A stretch of DNA of 64,000 nt from Oscillospiraceae bacterium (GTDB lineage: Bacteria > Bacillota > Clostridia > Oscillospirales > Ruminococcaceae), in contig JALFVE010000033.1 in NCBI GenBank assembly GCA_022787085.1, positions 25,535 through 89,534 of the forward strand. Direction: 5' to 3'. Shown here piece after piece: positions 36,916 through 44,994 of this stretch. Made by a program: the position numbers and the translations under genes. Below the pieces are notes generated by a model. It saw nothing but the letters and a program-made list of their open reading frames with translations. It was not told where the DNA came from and did no database searches. Within the stretch, counting starts at the first letter, position 1. The number at the start of each line of letters is the position of its first letter.

Positions 36916-38631
36916 TCAATTATAAACGATATCGTAATGAACAACCTGAACGCCTGCGGTATAGGAGCCCTTCTTTTCGAGCTGCTTAACGGAGGAGGAC
37001 TTAGACTTAGCGTATTTCTGGAATGTCTTGAAATAATCGGTGCTTGTGAGAAGCTCGTAGTCAGCCTGAGAGGAAACACGGATCTGAGCAACGTTCCTGC
37101 CGTTGGCAATAGCGTCGTCAATAGCGGCATACATACCCTTTTCAGCGTCAGCAGCGTTGTCATAGAGCTTGCTGTAAGCGGCGAAATAGTTGCAGGCTTC
37201 CTTGGTGCAGGCAGGGGGATTATAGAGCTTGATGGAGCCTGACTTTCTGAGGAGGGTGCTTACATTGCAGTGAGTCTTGTTGTGGATCCATGCGTCGGGA
37301 ACGAGGAAGAACTCATACTGAGCATAGCTTGAGCCGAACTTGTTGATGGGGTCGCCCCATGTAGCATCAAGGTTGTAGTAGCCGTTCTCGCAGTAAACAA
37401 CGTTCCATGCATGAGAGCTGCCTTCCTTGTCTGAGCCTCTTACAACGCAGCATTCGATGCCTGCCATATCGCAGAGGTACTGGATAGTCTTTGCATAGCC
37501 TGCGCACTGAAGCTCGCCCTTAGCGGTAAAGCCGTTGTAAATAGTGCTGTTGTAGCCGGAGGAGGACATACTGAATTCGCTCTGTAAAACGATGGAATCG
37601 AAGAAAACCTTGAGCTTGGAAACAGTGCCGCTGTACTTGTTAGCCTTGCTGAGGATATTGTTTGCAGCGGTATCAATTTCCTTCTGCATGGATATAATCT
37701 CGTTTCTGTCGGAAGTTTTGTATGTAAGAGAGAGAGATCTGTTGTTGGGAGAGATGGAGGAATCCATCCAGAAGAGCTGAGGCTCGGAGTCGTAAACGAT
37801 GGTGTAAACCTTGATTACCTGATCGGAGGTAAGACCATCGGGAACATCAACCTTGCTGTCAAGCTTCCTGATAGCAGTCACAAGGTTGTCATAAAGCTTC
37901 TGCTCGGTAGAGGAAAGCTGCTTGTAAGCGTATCTTGAGGAGGTTTTGATGTTGTAATTGGGAGTTTCGATAGCAGCGCCGCCTGAGCTTCCTGTGCTGC
38001 TTGAGGAATCGGAATTGCTCTGATCTGCGGGATCCTTAAACTCGGTAGTATTTTCAGCAGCTTCAGCCGAAGTTTCGGGAGCAGCAGTGGTTTCGGGAGC
38101 GGAGGTTTCCTTAGCGGTAGTTTCTGCGGGCTTCTCGTCGGAAATATAATCCGAGTGGATAAATCCGCCTGCAGCAAGCTTGTAGTAGCCTGTATCGGTA
38201 AGTGCAGTGACCTCAACAGTGTCGCCGGGATAATACTGAGAAATAGGAGTAGCGCCGATGATAGCCTTTTCTCTTGAGTAGCACTTTTCGGTAATATACT
38301 TAGTACCCGAAAGCTCGGTCTCGGACCATTCGGAAGCAGTCTCGGAGGTCTCAGAGGATTCGGTCGCAGAGGTCTCGGAGGATTCGGGAACGGTAGTTTC
38401 TTCGGTTTCAGCGGTAGTTTCCTCAGTAACAGTGGTAGTTTCCTCTGTCAGAGAAGTAGTTTCCTCAGCGGTAGTCTCGGAAACGGTTTCGGAAGCAGTG
38501 GAAACGGTAGTTTCGATCTCAGGGATACCGCCTGTGCTCTCGCCTGTTTTCTCACAGGCAGAAGCCAGCATTGAAATAGACAGAATGCAGGCAATTGCAG
38601 CGGAAATTCGTTTACATTGTGTTGTCTTCAT
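36916..38631 (-). CDS. Transglutaminase-like lipoprotein 5 with SH3-like domain
   Basis: The 571-residue protein has its ATG at 38631 following AAAGGAG; an in-frame ATG 21 bp upstream is part of that site. Lipobox Leu-Ala-Ser-Ala-Cys, a Thr/Glu/Ser linker, then an SH3-like segment at about residues 105-165 (YYPGDTVEVTALTDTGYYKLAAGGFIHSDYI) of a kind that binds cell wall. A second linker precedes the core with KLKVFFDSIVLQ, Cys in QCAGYAKTIQYLC, His in SSHAWNVV and Asp in YYNLDATWGDP. It overlaps the upstream CBS-domain gene by 20 bp. Confidence 0.83.
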   Translation of the reverse strand: MKTTQCKRISAAIACILSISMLASACEKTGESTGGIPEIETTVSTASETVSETTAEETTSLTEETTTVTEETTAETEETTVPESSETSATESSETSETASEWSETELSGTKYITEKCYSREKAIIGATPISQYYPGDTVEVTALTDTGYYKLAAGGFIHSDYISDEKPAETTAKETSAPETTAAPETSAEAAENTTEFKDPADQSNSDSSSSTGSSGGAAIETPNYNIKTSSRYAYKQLSSTEQKLYDNLVTAIRKLDSKVDVPDGLTSDQVIKVYTIVYDSEPQLFWMDSSISPNNRSLSLTYKTSDRNEIISMQKEIDTAANNILSKANKYSGTVSKLKVFFDSIVLQSEFSMSSSGYNSTIYNGFTAKGELQCAGYAKTIQYLCDMAGIECCVVRGSDKEGSSHAWNVVYCENGYYNLDATWGDPINKFGSSYAQYEFFLVPDAWIHNKTHCNVSTLLRKSGSIKLYNPPACTKEACNYFAAYSKLYDNAADAEKGMYAAIDDAIANGRNVAQIRVSSQADYELLTSTDYFKTFQKYAKSKSSSVKQLEKKGSYTAGVQVVHYDIVYN

Positions 38632-39973
38632 CTTCAGATAACTCCTTTTCATTTTTTTTCTTGGATTTAACAGCTTTTATTCTGACGATCCTCATGTCCT
38701 CAGTAAGGAGAACGGTGAAGTCGATCCCCTTGTAGCTTACGGAGGGGGTCTCGCCGTCCTCGGGAATACGCCCGAGAAGGTCTGTGATAAAGCCGCTCAT
38801 AGTGTCATAGCGGCAGTCCTCGGGAAGCGGCTCATCCAGAGCCTCAAGAACGTCAGCGGGGTCGGCAGTGCCCTTGACGATAAAGGTATCATCGGATATT
38901 TTAGAGATATCCTCGGTCTCGTTGTCATATTCATCCTGAATGCTGCCCACGATGGATTCAACAAGGTCCTCCATGGTAACAAGACCCGCCGTGCCGCCGT
39001 ATTCATCCACAGCCACAGCGATCTGCTGTTTTTTCTCGGTGAACATCTTAAAAAGGTCGCCGCAGAGGCAGCTTTCGGGAACAAATTCAGCGTCTCTCAG
39101 GAAGCGGCTCACAGTAACGCCCTCGGAGGATTGAGTACCGATAAGGCAGAGCAGATCCTTGACATAAATCATGCCCTCGATGTGATCCACGCTGTCCTTA
39201 TAAACGGGGATACGGGAAAAGCCGCTTTTGATGGCAGTGTAGACCACCTCGGAAATGGGAGAATCGGCGCTCACCGCAACAATATCGGTGCGGTGGGTCA
39301 TAACATCGCTAACCGTAAGCTCATGGAACTCAAAAACGTTGTTTATCATTTCCTTTTCGGAGGATTCGATAACGCCTGTTTCGTTGCCCGCATCGACCAT
39401 CATAAGAATCTCTTCCTCGGTAACAGCGTCCTCATCGCCCCTGTTTCTGCCGAAAAGGGAGGAGACCGCCGCAGAAAGCTCGGTAACGGGGGACATGAGA
39501 TAATAAAGAAATCTTACAGCACCCGCAGAGGAAACTGCAAATTTCTCAGCAGTATCATCTCTCATAAGGATCCTCGGGAGATCGCTGCCCGCAAATCTGA
39601 GAATAAGCGCAGTGAGCAGGAAGGAAACGGCAATAATGAGCCAAGCAGCGGGCAGATTGCCGCCGACCGCCCCGATAATGAGCGGGGATACGAAGAAATA
39701 AGCGTAGATCGCCCCGATAAGCATGGAATTAAAAAGCTTGTGAACTGAAAAAACAGCAAAAAATCTTCCCTGATCTTTAAACAAACGGAAAAGGGTTTGT
39801 TTTCCGCCGTTTTCCTCTTCAAAGCCTTTGATCCGAGCCTCGCCCAGCTCATCGGCAGCAGCCTCTGCGCAGCCGTAGAACAGCCTTATGCCTGTAAGAA
39901 CAGCGCAGACAGCGATAGCGAATATCAGTCTTTTCTCGTCCGAAACAATAAACCGACTCCCGTCAGGTCCCAT
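38612..39973 (-). CDS. CNNM/CorC-like membrane protein with CBS domains
   Basis: A 453-residue protein. Residues about 10-160 contain three or four hydrophobic helices of a CNNM-type (DUF21) membrane domain. Two CBS domains follow (about 215-335; VMTHRTDIVAVSADSPISEVV and VDEYGGTAGLVTMEDLVESIVG). A CorC_HlyC C-terminal domain (about 345-430) precedes a Lys/Glu-rich tail. Relatives take part in Mg2+ and Co2+ efflux and were once annotated as hemolysins. It heads the transcript that leads into the transglutaminase-like array. Confidence 0.88.
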   Translation of the reverse strand: MGPDGSRFIVSDEKRLIFAIAVCAVLTGIRLFYGCAEAAADELGEARIKGFEEENGGKQTLFRLFKDQGRFFAVFSVHKLFNSMLIGAIYAYFFVSPLIIGAVGGNLPAAWLIIAVSFLLTALILRFAGSDLPRILMRDDTAEKFAVSSAGAVRFLYYLMSPVTELSAAVSSLFGRNRGDEDAVTEEEILMMVDAGNETGVIESSEKEMINNVFEFHELTVSDVMTHRTDIVAVSADSPISEVVYTAIKSGFSRIPVYKDSVDHIEGMIYVKDLLCLIGTQSSEGVTVSRFLRDAEFVPESCLCGDLFKMFTEKKQQIAVAVDEYGGTAGLVTMEDLVESIVGSIQDEYDNETEDISKISDDTFIVKGTADPADVLEALDEPLPEDCRYDTMSGFITDLLGRIPEDGETPSVSYKGIDFTVLLTEDMRIVRIKAVKSKKKNEKELSEDEDNTM

Positions 39974-40045
39974 AACCGACTTCCTTTCAGGAAAAAAGTA
40001 ATATATGCCGAAGAGGGCATAATAAATTCTGATGATACATTGTAA

Positions 40046-40074
40046 ATTATACTACAAAAATCCCGCAATGTCAA
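40046..40074 (-). promoter_or_regulatory. Promoter of CBS protein and lipoprotein array
   Basis: On the minus strand, TTGACA (40074-40069), a 17-bp spacer and TATAAT (40051-40046), both consensus. The stretch 40075-40271 upstream is AT-rich, and I see nothing else in it. Confidence 0.88.
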
Positions 40075-40271
40075 CGTGACAAAGAGATAATTAGAATAAA
40101 ATAAAAAAGGGTTAATTCGTTGAAATTGCCCTAAAAACCGCCGTTTTCGGCTGATAACAAAAAAAGAGTAACAATTTGTAATCAAAATTTGGTTAAATCA
40201 GATAAATGAGCTGAATTACATATGTAAATTTTTATTGTCGGCACTATGAATATTTCATCAAAAACAAAAAA

Positions 40272-40310
40272 CAATGCGCCGCATTTCAAAAAATGAAATA
40301 CAGCGCATTG
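40272..40310 (-). terminator. Terminator of Asn/Gln-rich small protein gene
   Basis: CAATGCGC...GCGCATTG with inner pairing of CATTTCA and TGAAATA forms a long hairpin. On the minus strand it is followed by TTTTTTGTTTTTG. Confidence 0.88.
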
Positions 40311-40328
40311 AAGGCAGAAAAAAGCCGG

Positions 40329-40475
40329 TTATCTGTCGGAACGGTTGTCCCTGCAGTTATTGTTCTGCTGATTCTGCTGCTTCTGATTGTTGTTCTGCTG
40401 GCGGTTGTTCTGCTGATTCTGGTTGTTCTGCTGATTATTCTGCTGACGGTTGTTATTCTGGTTCTGATTGAACAT
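40329..40475 (-). CDS. Asn/Gln-rich small protein, 48 residues
   Basis: The frame runs from an ATG at 40475 to TAA at 40329. The first 40 residues are almost entirely Asn and Gln with a few Arg/Lys (Met-Phe-Asn-Gln-Asn-Gln start), and the last eight are Cys-Arg-Asp-Asn-Arg-Ser-Asp-Arg. An AAAGGA site lies about 11 nt upstream and a strong terminator follows the stop, which supports a real gene. The composition is prion-like. A GGAGAAA-N4-TTTCTCC hairpin sits in the leader at about 40495-40520. I know no family assignment. It may be read with the NatB-like operon upstream. Confidence 0.7.
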   Translation of the reverse strand: MFNQNQNNNRQQNNQQNNQNQQNNRQQNNNQKQQNQQNNNCRDNRSDR

Positions 40476-40569
40476 GGTTAAATACATCCTTTCCACGGAG
40501 AAATGGTTTTCTCCACAGAAGCTATTATTAGCCGATGATTCACGAATATGCAGAGCAGAAGCTTAAAAA

Positions 40570-40857
40570 TCAGTCAAAGAAAATGCTGTTGTCGGAAAAA
40601 TCCTCATGAGCCATATCCTCACGCTGTTTTTTAAGCTCTGAGGCTTTGAGAAAATTTTCCTTTTTTTTGAGTATATCCCTCACAGTCAGCAGCAGAATAA
40701 AGAGCGCAATGCCCGAAAGCATAAGCAGATCGGAAACGCTCAGCTCAAGCTCGGTGCGATAATACCACAAAGCCGCCGCCGCCGCCGCAGAAATGACAGA
40801 GGAGGCGATAAGCAGGGGATTTTTCTGCATTTTCGGCTCATAATCGTGAAATCTCAC
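40570..40857 (-). CDS. Small membrane protein in NatAB-like operon
   Basis: A 95-residue protein with a GTG start overlapping the permease stop by 4 bp. Two hydrophobic helices (about 15-32 and 38-58) are followed by a charged Lys/Glu tail. It is likely an accessory of the ABC transporter by position; I do not recognise the family. Confidence 0.7.
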   Translation of the reverse strand: MRFHDYEPKMQKNPLLIASSVISAAAAAALWYYRTELELSVSDLLMLSGIALFILLLTVRDILKKKENFLKASELKKQREDMAHEDFSDNSIFFD

Positions 40858-42197
40858 TTTGTTCCCGCCTTGAAAAGAGTTTTCTTTTTGCCGCTGTCAG
40901 CGGAGAAATTCATGGTAAAGAGCAGGTCGGAGGTAAACATCTTCACCGCAAGATACATACAAACAGCGAAGAATACCGCCTGATAAACCAGACCTCCGAC
41001 AACGAGAGCAGTCTGACCGAACATCAGATTATTCATAGCCGTGTAGGTGTGGGTAAAGGGGATGATGTACATGATGATCTTAAAAACAGGGGACATGGAA
41101 TTAACATCCGCAAACATGGTAACGAAGAAGGGGATCATAGTCGCCATCATAATAGGCATAACAAGAGTCTGAACAGATTTGGTGTCCGTAGCCATAGCGC
41201 CGAGAATGAGAGAAATTGAAAGCCCAATAGCAATTGTAAGGAACAGGTCAACGCCGAATATGAGGATATCTCCGATGCCGAGAGTAAGACCCAGACTTGC
41301 CATAGCCTCAGCGCCCGAGGTAATGCCCGCCGTGTTGACAGCAGCGTCTGCTTCAAGCTCGCCTGCGGCACCGCCCATCATGCCCTGCATATAGAAGGCA
41401 AATCCGATTATCATAGCGCCTGCATTGAGAAGCGCCACGATAACAGCGGAGATCATCTTAGCGGAAAGCACCGTAAGCCTTGAAACGGGAGCAGACATAA
41501 GGGTTTCCAGAGTTTTGTCGATCTTCTCGGTGGAAATGGCAGTCATGATCATCTGAGAAGCCATTATAATAAGGAAGAAGACCGCAAAGGGAGCTATCAT
41601 GGACTGGCTCATAAGAACGCCCATGAGCATATCTGCGGAGACCTGAACAGTCCTGCCGTTGGCGGTGGTGTATTCCACAGTGACAACAGGATCGCCGAGG
41701 AGCTTTTTCTCGCTGTCGGTCATGCCCATTTTCTGAGTTTCGATGTAGTCTCTCACATAGCTTGTGATAGAGGAGGTAAGGCTTGAAGCGGACATATTCT
41801 GCATGGAAGAGGTAAGACCGCCGCCTGAGACAATGCTCACACAGTCAACGCCCGCAGCCTCGGAGCCGTTAACGATCATGTCACCGAAGCCCTCGGGGAT
41901 AATAACGAGAGATTTGATGTCAAGGCGCTTCATTTCGCTTGTGTAGTCATCTGACTGCAAAGAGACAACAGTGGGGTCAGCGCCGTACTCGGGCAGTTTA
42001 TTTATCATTTCGGCAGTAAAATCGGAATTGTCAAGAACAGCGATATTCACCGAGGAATTGTTAAGAGCCTCGTCCATAGCTCCGCCCATCACATTGCCCA
42101 TAACAATAAGCAGTATGCATGAAAAGAGCATTGAGAAGATAGCCTGAGGGGTCAGAAGCTCCCTCAGCTCTTTTTTTAGAAGGTTACTTAATTTCAT
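40854..42197 (-). CDS. ABC-2 type permease (NatB-like)
   Basis: A 447-residue permease. One N-terminal helix (about 20-38), a large extracytoplasmic domain (about 40-205), then five or six helices clustered in the C-terminal half, as in NatB/YhaP and related ABC-2 exporters. The ATG overlaps the end of the ATPase gene. NatAB exports Na+ in Bacillus, but related systems export peptides or drugs, so the substrate is open. Confidence 0.87.
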   Translation of the reverse strand: MKLSNLLKKELRELLTPQAIFSMLFSCILLIVMGNVMGGAMDEALNNSSVNIAVLDNSDFTAEMINKLPEYGADPTVVSLQSDDYTSEMKRLDIKSLVIIPEGFGDMIVNGSEAAGVDCVSIVSGGGLTSSMQNMSASSLTSSITSYVRDYIETQKMGMTDSEKKLLGDPVVTVEYTTANGRTVQVSADMLMGVLMSQSMIAPFAVFFLIIMASQMIMTAISTEKIDKTLETLMSAPVSRLTVLSAKMISAVIVALLNAGAMIIGFAFYMQGMMGGAAGELEADAAVNTAGITSGAEAMASLGLTLGIGDILIFGVDLFLTIAIGLSISLILGAMATDTKSVQTLVMPIMMATMIPFFVTMFADVNSMSPVFKIIMYIIPFTHTYTAMNNLMFGQTALVVGGLVYQAVFFAVCMYLAVKMFTSDLLFTMNFSADSGKKKTLFKAGTK

Positions 42198-42927
42198 CGC
42201 CCTGCACCACCCTTTCAAAAACTTCCTCAAGGTTAGCGGCATTGTAGCGCTCTTTAAGCTCGCTTACAGAGCCTGTGACAAGCAGCTCGCCGTGAGTCAT
42301 AATGCCCACCCTGTCGGAAACAAATTCGATCTCCAGCATATTGTGGGAGGAAAGCAGGAAGCTCATGCCCTCCTCGGCGGAAAGCCGCTTGATGGTCTTT
42401 CTGATGTCCAGAGCGTTGATAACATCAAGACCCGAGGTCGCCTCGTCAAGAATTGCAAGCTTGGGACGTGTCATGACCGCACGGGAAAGAAGCAGCTTTC
42501 TTATCATACCTCTCGAATAACCGCCGATCTTTTCTTCAAGCCTGTCGCCCAGACCGCACATATTAACAGCCCTGTTCACATACTTGTCTATCTCGTCCCT
42601 GTCGGAGGAAAAAAGCCCCGCCATGAAATAAAGATAGTCCATGCCCGTCATGGTCTTGTAAGCGCCCGCTTCATCGGGAAGATATGTAATAGCACGTCTC
42701 ACAAGATCGGGTTCGGAGATGATGCTGTGCCCGTCAACGAAAGCGTCGCCGCCCGTGGGCTTTATAAGAGTGGAAATCATACGGATAGTCGAGGTCTTGC
42801 CCGCACCGTTGGGACCGATAAGAGCGAAAATCTCGCCCTCGCCCACAGTGAAGCTGACATCCTTCACCGCCATAATGCCCTTTTTGTAGGATTTTGACAG
42901 ACCCTCAGCCTTTAATACGTCAGCCAA
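42184..42927 (-). CDS. ABC transporter ATP-binding protein (NatA-like)
   Basis: A 247-residue ATPase with Walker A GPNGAGKTST near residue 38, signature IGGYSRGMIRK near 134, Walker B LAILDEATSGLD near 155 and switch His in LLSSHNM. The signature reads Tyr-Ser-Arg-Gly-Met, as in many NatA/CcmA-type proteins. The TTG start follows GGAGG by 9 nt. It pairs with the overlapping permease gene. Confidence 0.93.
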   Translation of the reverse strand: MADVLKAEGLSKSYKKGIMAVKDVSFTVGEGEIFALIGPNGAGKTSTIRMISTLIKPTGGDAFVDGHSIISEPDLVRRAITYLPDEAGAYKTMTGMDYLYFMAGLFSSDRDEIDKYVNRAVNMCGLGDRLEEKIGGYSRGMIRKLLLSRAVMTRPKLAILDEATSGLDVINALDIRKTIKRLSAEEGMSFLLSSHNMLEIEFVSDRVGIMTHGELLVTGSVSELKERYNAANLEEVFERVVQGDEIK

Positions 42928-42964
42928 TTAAAAAACCTCCAATTTATGTTAATGTCTTTATAAA

Positions 42965-42993
42965 ACTATATCACATAATATATAATATGTCAA
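42965..42993 (-). promoter_or_regulatory. Promoter of NatAB-like operon
   Basis: On the minus strand, TTGACA (42993-42988), a 17-bp spacer and TATAGT (42970-42965). Confidence 0.8.
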
Positions 42994-43007
42994 TATATCT
43001 GTAAAAT

Positions 43008-43373
43008 TTAATGAAATAACTTTTTCAGCCTGCTTTCGGTAATGGGAAGGACGAGAAGAAGGAAAAACAGCTGAACTCCCTCAACGATAAGGATAATATT
43101 GTATATAGCGTCATCGGTATCCGCAAGCGAGAATATCGCAAACCCGCCGCACAGCAGAGTGCCGATAAGTGTAATAATACCAAAGATCAGCCAGTATTTT
43201 CCGCAGATCCTGTGAGCCGTGACCCACGCCTGCGGAGAGGACATGGAACGGCTTGTCCTGTACCCGATGCCGCTGTCCATATCGGGGGGAGATTTTATAA
43301 ACCACGCACCGCATATAATCATTGTCAGCGGCATTAAGAGCAGAAAAATGACCGTAAATATCAGAACAGCCAT
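43008..43373 (-). CDS. SdpI-like membrane protein
   Basis: A 121-residue protein with three hydrophobic segments. The loop GYRTSRSMSSPQAWVTAHRICGKYW after the first helix is the SdpI/YhfL family motif. In Bacillus, SdpI gives immunity to the SdpC killing peptide; most family members are uncharacterised. It is the last gene of the SPFH operon, 27 bp after the ribbon-helix-helix gene, with AAAGGA before the ATG. Confidence 0.82.
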   Translation of the reverse strand: MAVLIFTVIFLLLMPLTMIICGAWFIKSPPDMDSGIGYRTSRSMSSPQAWVTAHRICGKYWLIFGIITLIGTLLCGGFAIFSLADTDDAIYNIILIVEGVQLFFLLLVLPITESRLKKLFH

Positions 43374-43400
43374 AAAACATCCGTCCTTTCGGAGAGAATA

Positions 43401-43742
43401 CTATTTCTTTTTGTCGTCCTTTTTCCCATCCTCTCCGTAAATAACATGATCGAGAAAGACCTTGACATTTTCAAATTCTCTCGTATGCCCGTCGGGATAG
43501 GTGAAAATAAAGGGTTCGTTCAGCTCGGGAGCCTCACCCGGGGGAGGGTTCACAGGCTTTTTTGGGGGAGCGGATTTTTTTCTGTGCTTGACACATTCGG
43601 TGAGCAGATATTCGATCTGACCGTTTATTGAGCGGAAATCGTCCTCCGCCCATCTTGCAAGCTCGTCGTAAAGGGAAGCGGACAGCCTGAGAGGGACCTG
43701 CTTTTTGCCCTTTGCCTTTTCATTTTCAGCCAATCGCTTCAC
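43401..43742 (-). CDS. Ribbon-helix-helix DNA-binding protein
   Basis: A 113-residue protein. Residues about 14-50 (KKQVPLRLSASLYDELARWAEDDFRSINGQIEYLLTECV) match an Arc/MetJ-type ribbon-helix-helix domain: one beta strand and two helices. A Pro-rich linker and an acidic C-terminal segment with Lys/Asp repeats follow. It is a good candidate for the repressor that recognises the palindrome in front of its own operon. Partner binding by the C-terminal part is possible. Confidence 0.82.
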   Translation of the reverse strand: MKRLAENEKAKGKKQVPLRLSASLYDELARWAEDDFRSINGQIEYLLTECVKHRKKSAPPKKPVNPPPGEAPELNEPFIFTYPDGHTREFENVKVFLDHVIYGEDGKKDDKKK

Positions 43743-43750
43743 CTCCGTTT

Positions 43751-44113
43751 TCAGAATTTTTTGTTAATAAAAAGTATGGTTGAAAAAAGAACGACCCCGA
43801 TAATATTCACATAAATTGCAAACGCCGTCTCAGAGATGTTTTCATGGAACAGCGGAACAAAGAACAGGGGAATACTGGGAAAAAACAGCTCTGCTGCTGC
43901 GGCAGCTGATATCCTGTCAAGCTTTGCAGTGTTCCCATAACCGTTCTCCGCCGCAAGCCTGAAACCAAAGCTAATAAGCAAGACTGCAATGAAATTCACG
44001 TCAGCTGCGAGCATTGCACCGATACAAAGCTCGTTTTGGCTGAATTTTAAAAGCGTTAAAAAGGTGAATACTGCGGCGGAGATGCCGAGAGCTGTCATAA
44101 AGAGCTTTTTCAA
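43751..44113 (-). CDS. Four-helix small membrane protein
   Basis: The 120-residue protein starts at a TTG that shares its bases with the preceding stop (TTGA), after GGAGAGGAG; a longer upstream frame lies inside the neighbouring gene and is rejected. Four hydrophobic segments cover most of the protein. I recognise no family. It is part of the SPFH operon, between the YhfC-type protease and the ribbon-helix-helix genes. Confidence 0.7.
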   Translation of the reverse strand: MKKLFMTALGISAAVFTFLTLLKFSQNELCIGAMLAADVNFIAVLLISFGFRLAAENGYGNTAKLDRISAAAAAELFFPSIPLFFVPLFHENISETAFAIYVNIIGVVLFSTILFINKKF

Positions 44114-44913
44114 GCCGTCGTCTCCTCTCCCGAAGCTTCTCTGATTCTTCTGTATGATCTGACAGCGCAGAAAACCGCCGCAGCTGTAAATATGGTCATA
44201 AGGATGTAAACCGCAGGCATGGGTATTGCCTGCCGCTGATAAAGCGCAGGAGCAACGTCGAGAACTGCATGGAAAAGGATACAAACAGGGTACATAAAGC
44301 CTCTGCCCTTGACTCTTGCACTCTCGAAAACCATAACCGACATTGCCGTGTGGAAGGTCATGGCGATAATGCGCTCGGGAATATTGATGAAGATCGTACC
44401 CAATCCCACCGCCGCCATAGCTTCAAACTGGGCACGGACAAGCTCTGCTGTTTCCGCATTTTCTCCCGAGGACATCGAGACCATTGCGTCAAGCCCCATC
44501 ATATTCGTCATAACAGCCGTAGCTCCGTAGCTTATCATAGTAATTCCCGCAAGGATAATTGCTTCGATACCGCCGTGACCCAATCCGAACATAACAGCAT
44601 CCTTGGGGTCATTCCGCTTTTTCATAACAGTTTTAAAGGCAATAAATCTGCCTGTTTCCTCGAAAATGCCTGCGGCTAAAACTCCATATATCACATAAGT
44701 CACAGTGCTGACGCTTACGACGGGGAGCATAAAATAATGCATTATCTGCTCAAGAACAAGAGCAAACAGGAAAAAGGTGGCTGCACCGATGAAGAACGAG
44801 GAAATTTTCACTTCCTTGTTTTTCTTCTTGTAAATAATCATTGCCGCAATAGGAATGATAATGCAGATGATCCCGCATATGAACATTGAAGCTATTGTTA
44901 CATTTGAAAACAT
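44110..44913 (-). CDS. YhfC-family intramembrane protease-like protein
   Basis: A 267-residue protein with about seven membrane helices. EETGRFIAFKTVMKK near residue 85 and GLGHGGIEAII near residue 112 supply the Glu-Glu and His motifs seen in YhfC and related CAAX-protease-like integral membrane metallopeptidases. Activity has not been shown for most members. It is the second gene of the SPFH operon. Confidence 0.85.
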   Translation of the reverse strand: MFSNVTIASMFICGIICIIIPIAAMIIYKKKNKEVKISSFFIGAATFFLFALVLEQIMHYFMLPVVSVSTVTYVIYGVLAAGIFEETGRFIAFKTVMKKRNDPKDAVMFGLGHGGIEAIILAGITMISYGATAVMTNMMGLDAMVSMSSGENAETAELVRAQFEAMAAVGLGTIFINIPERIIAMTFHTAMSVMVFESARVKGRGFMYPVCILFHAVLDVAPALYQRQAIPMPAVYILMTIFTAAAVFCAVRSYRRIREASGEETTA

Positions 44914-44940
44914 AAACTGTCACCTCATTTAAATGCGTAT

Positions 44941-44981
44941 CTGTTCCCGTTGTCCTGTCTGTGACCGGGGAACGGGAACAG
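44941..44981 (-). repeat. Intercistronic hairpin between SPFH and YhfC genes
   Basis: CTGTTCCCGTT and AACGGGAACAG are exact reverse complements at the ends of this stretch, with extra pairing inside. No T-run follows on the minus strand, so it is more likely an mRNA-processing or stabilising element than a full terminator. Confidence 0.6.
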
Positions 44982-44994
44982 TATTGACTTTTTA

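Noticed and set aside
40274..40481. Plus-strand Cys/Ser-rich and Leu/Val-rich frames that look like odd small proteins or a microsatellite
   Set aside because: They are the complement of the Asn/Gln-rich minus-strand gene, which has the ribosome site and terminator.
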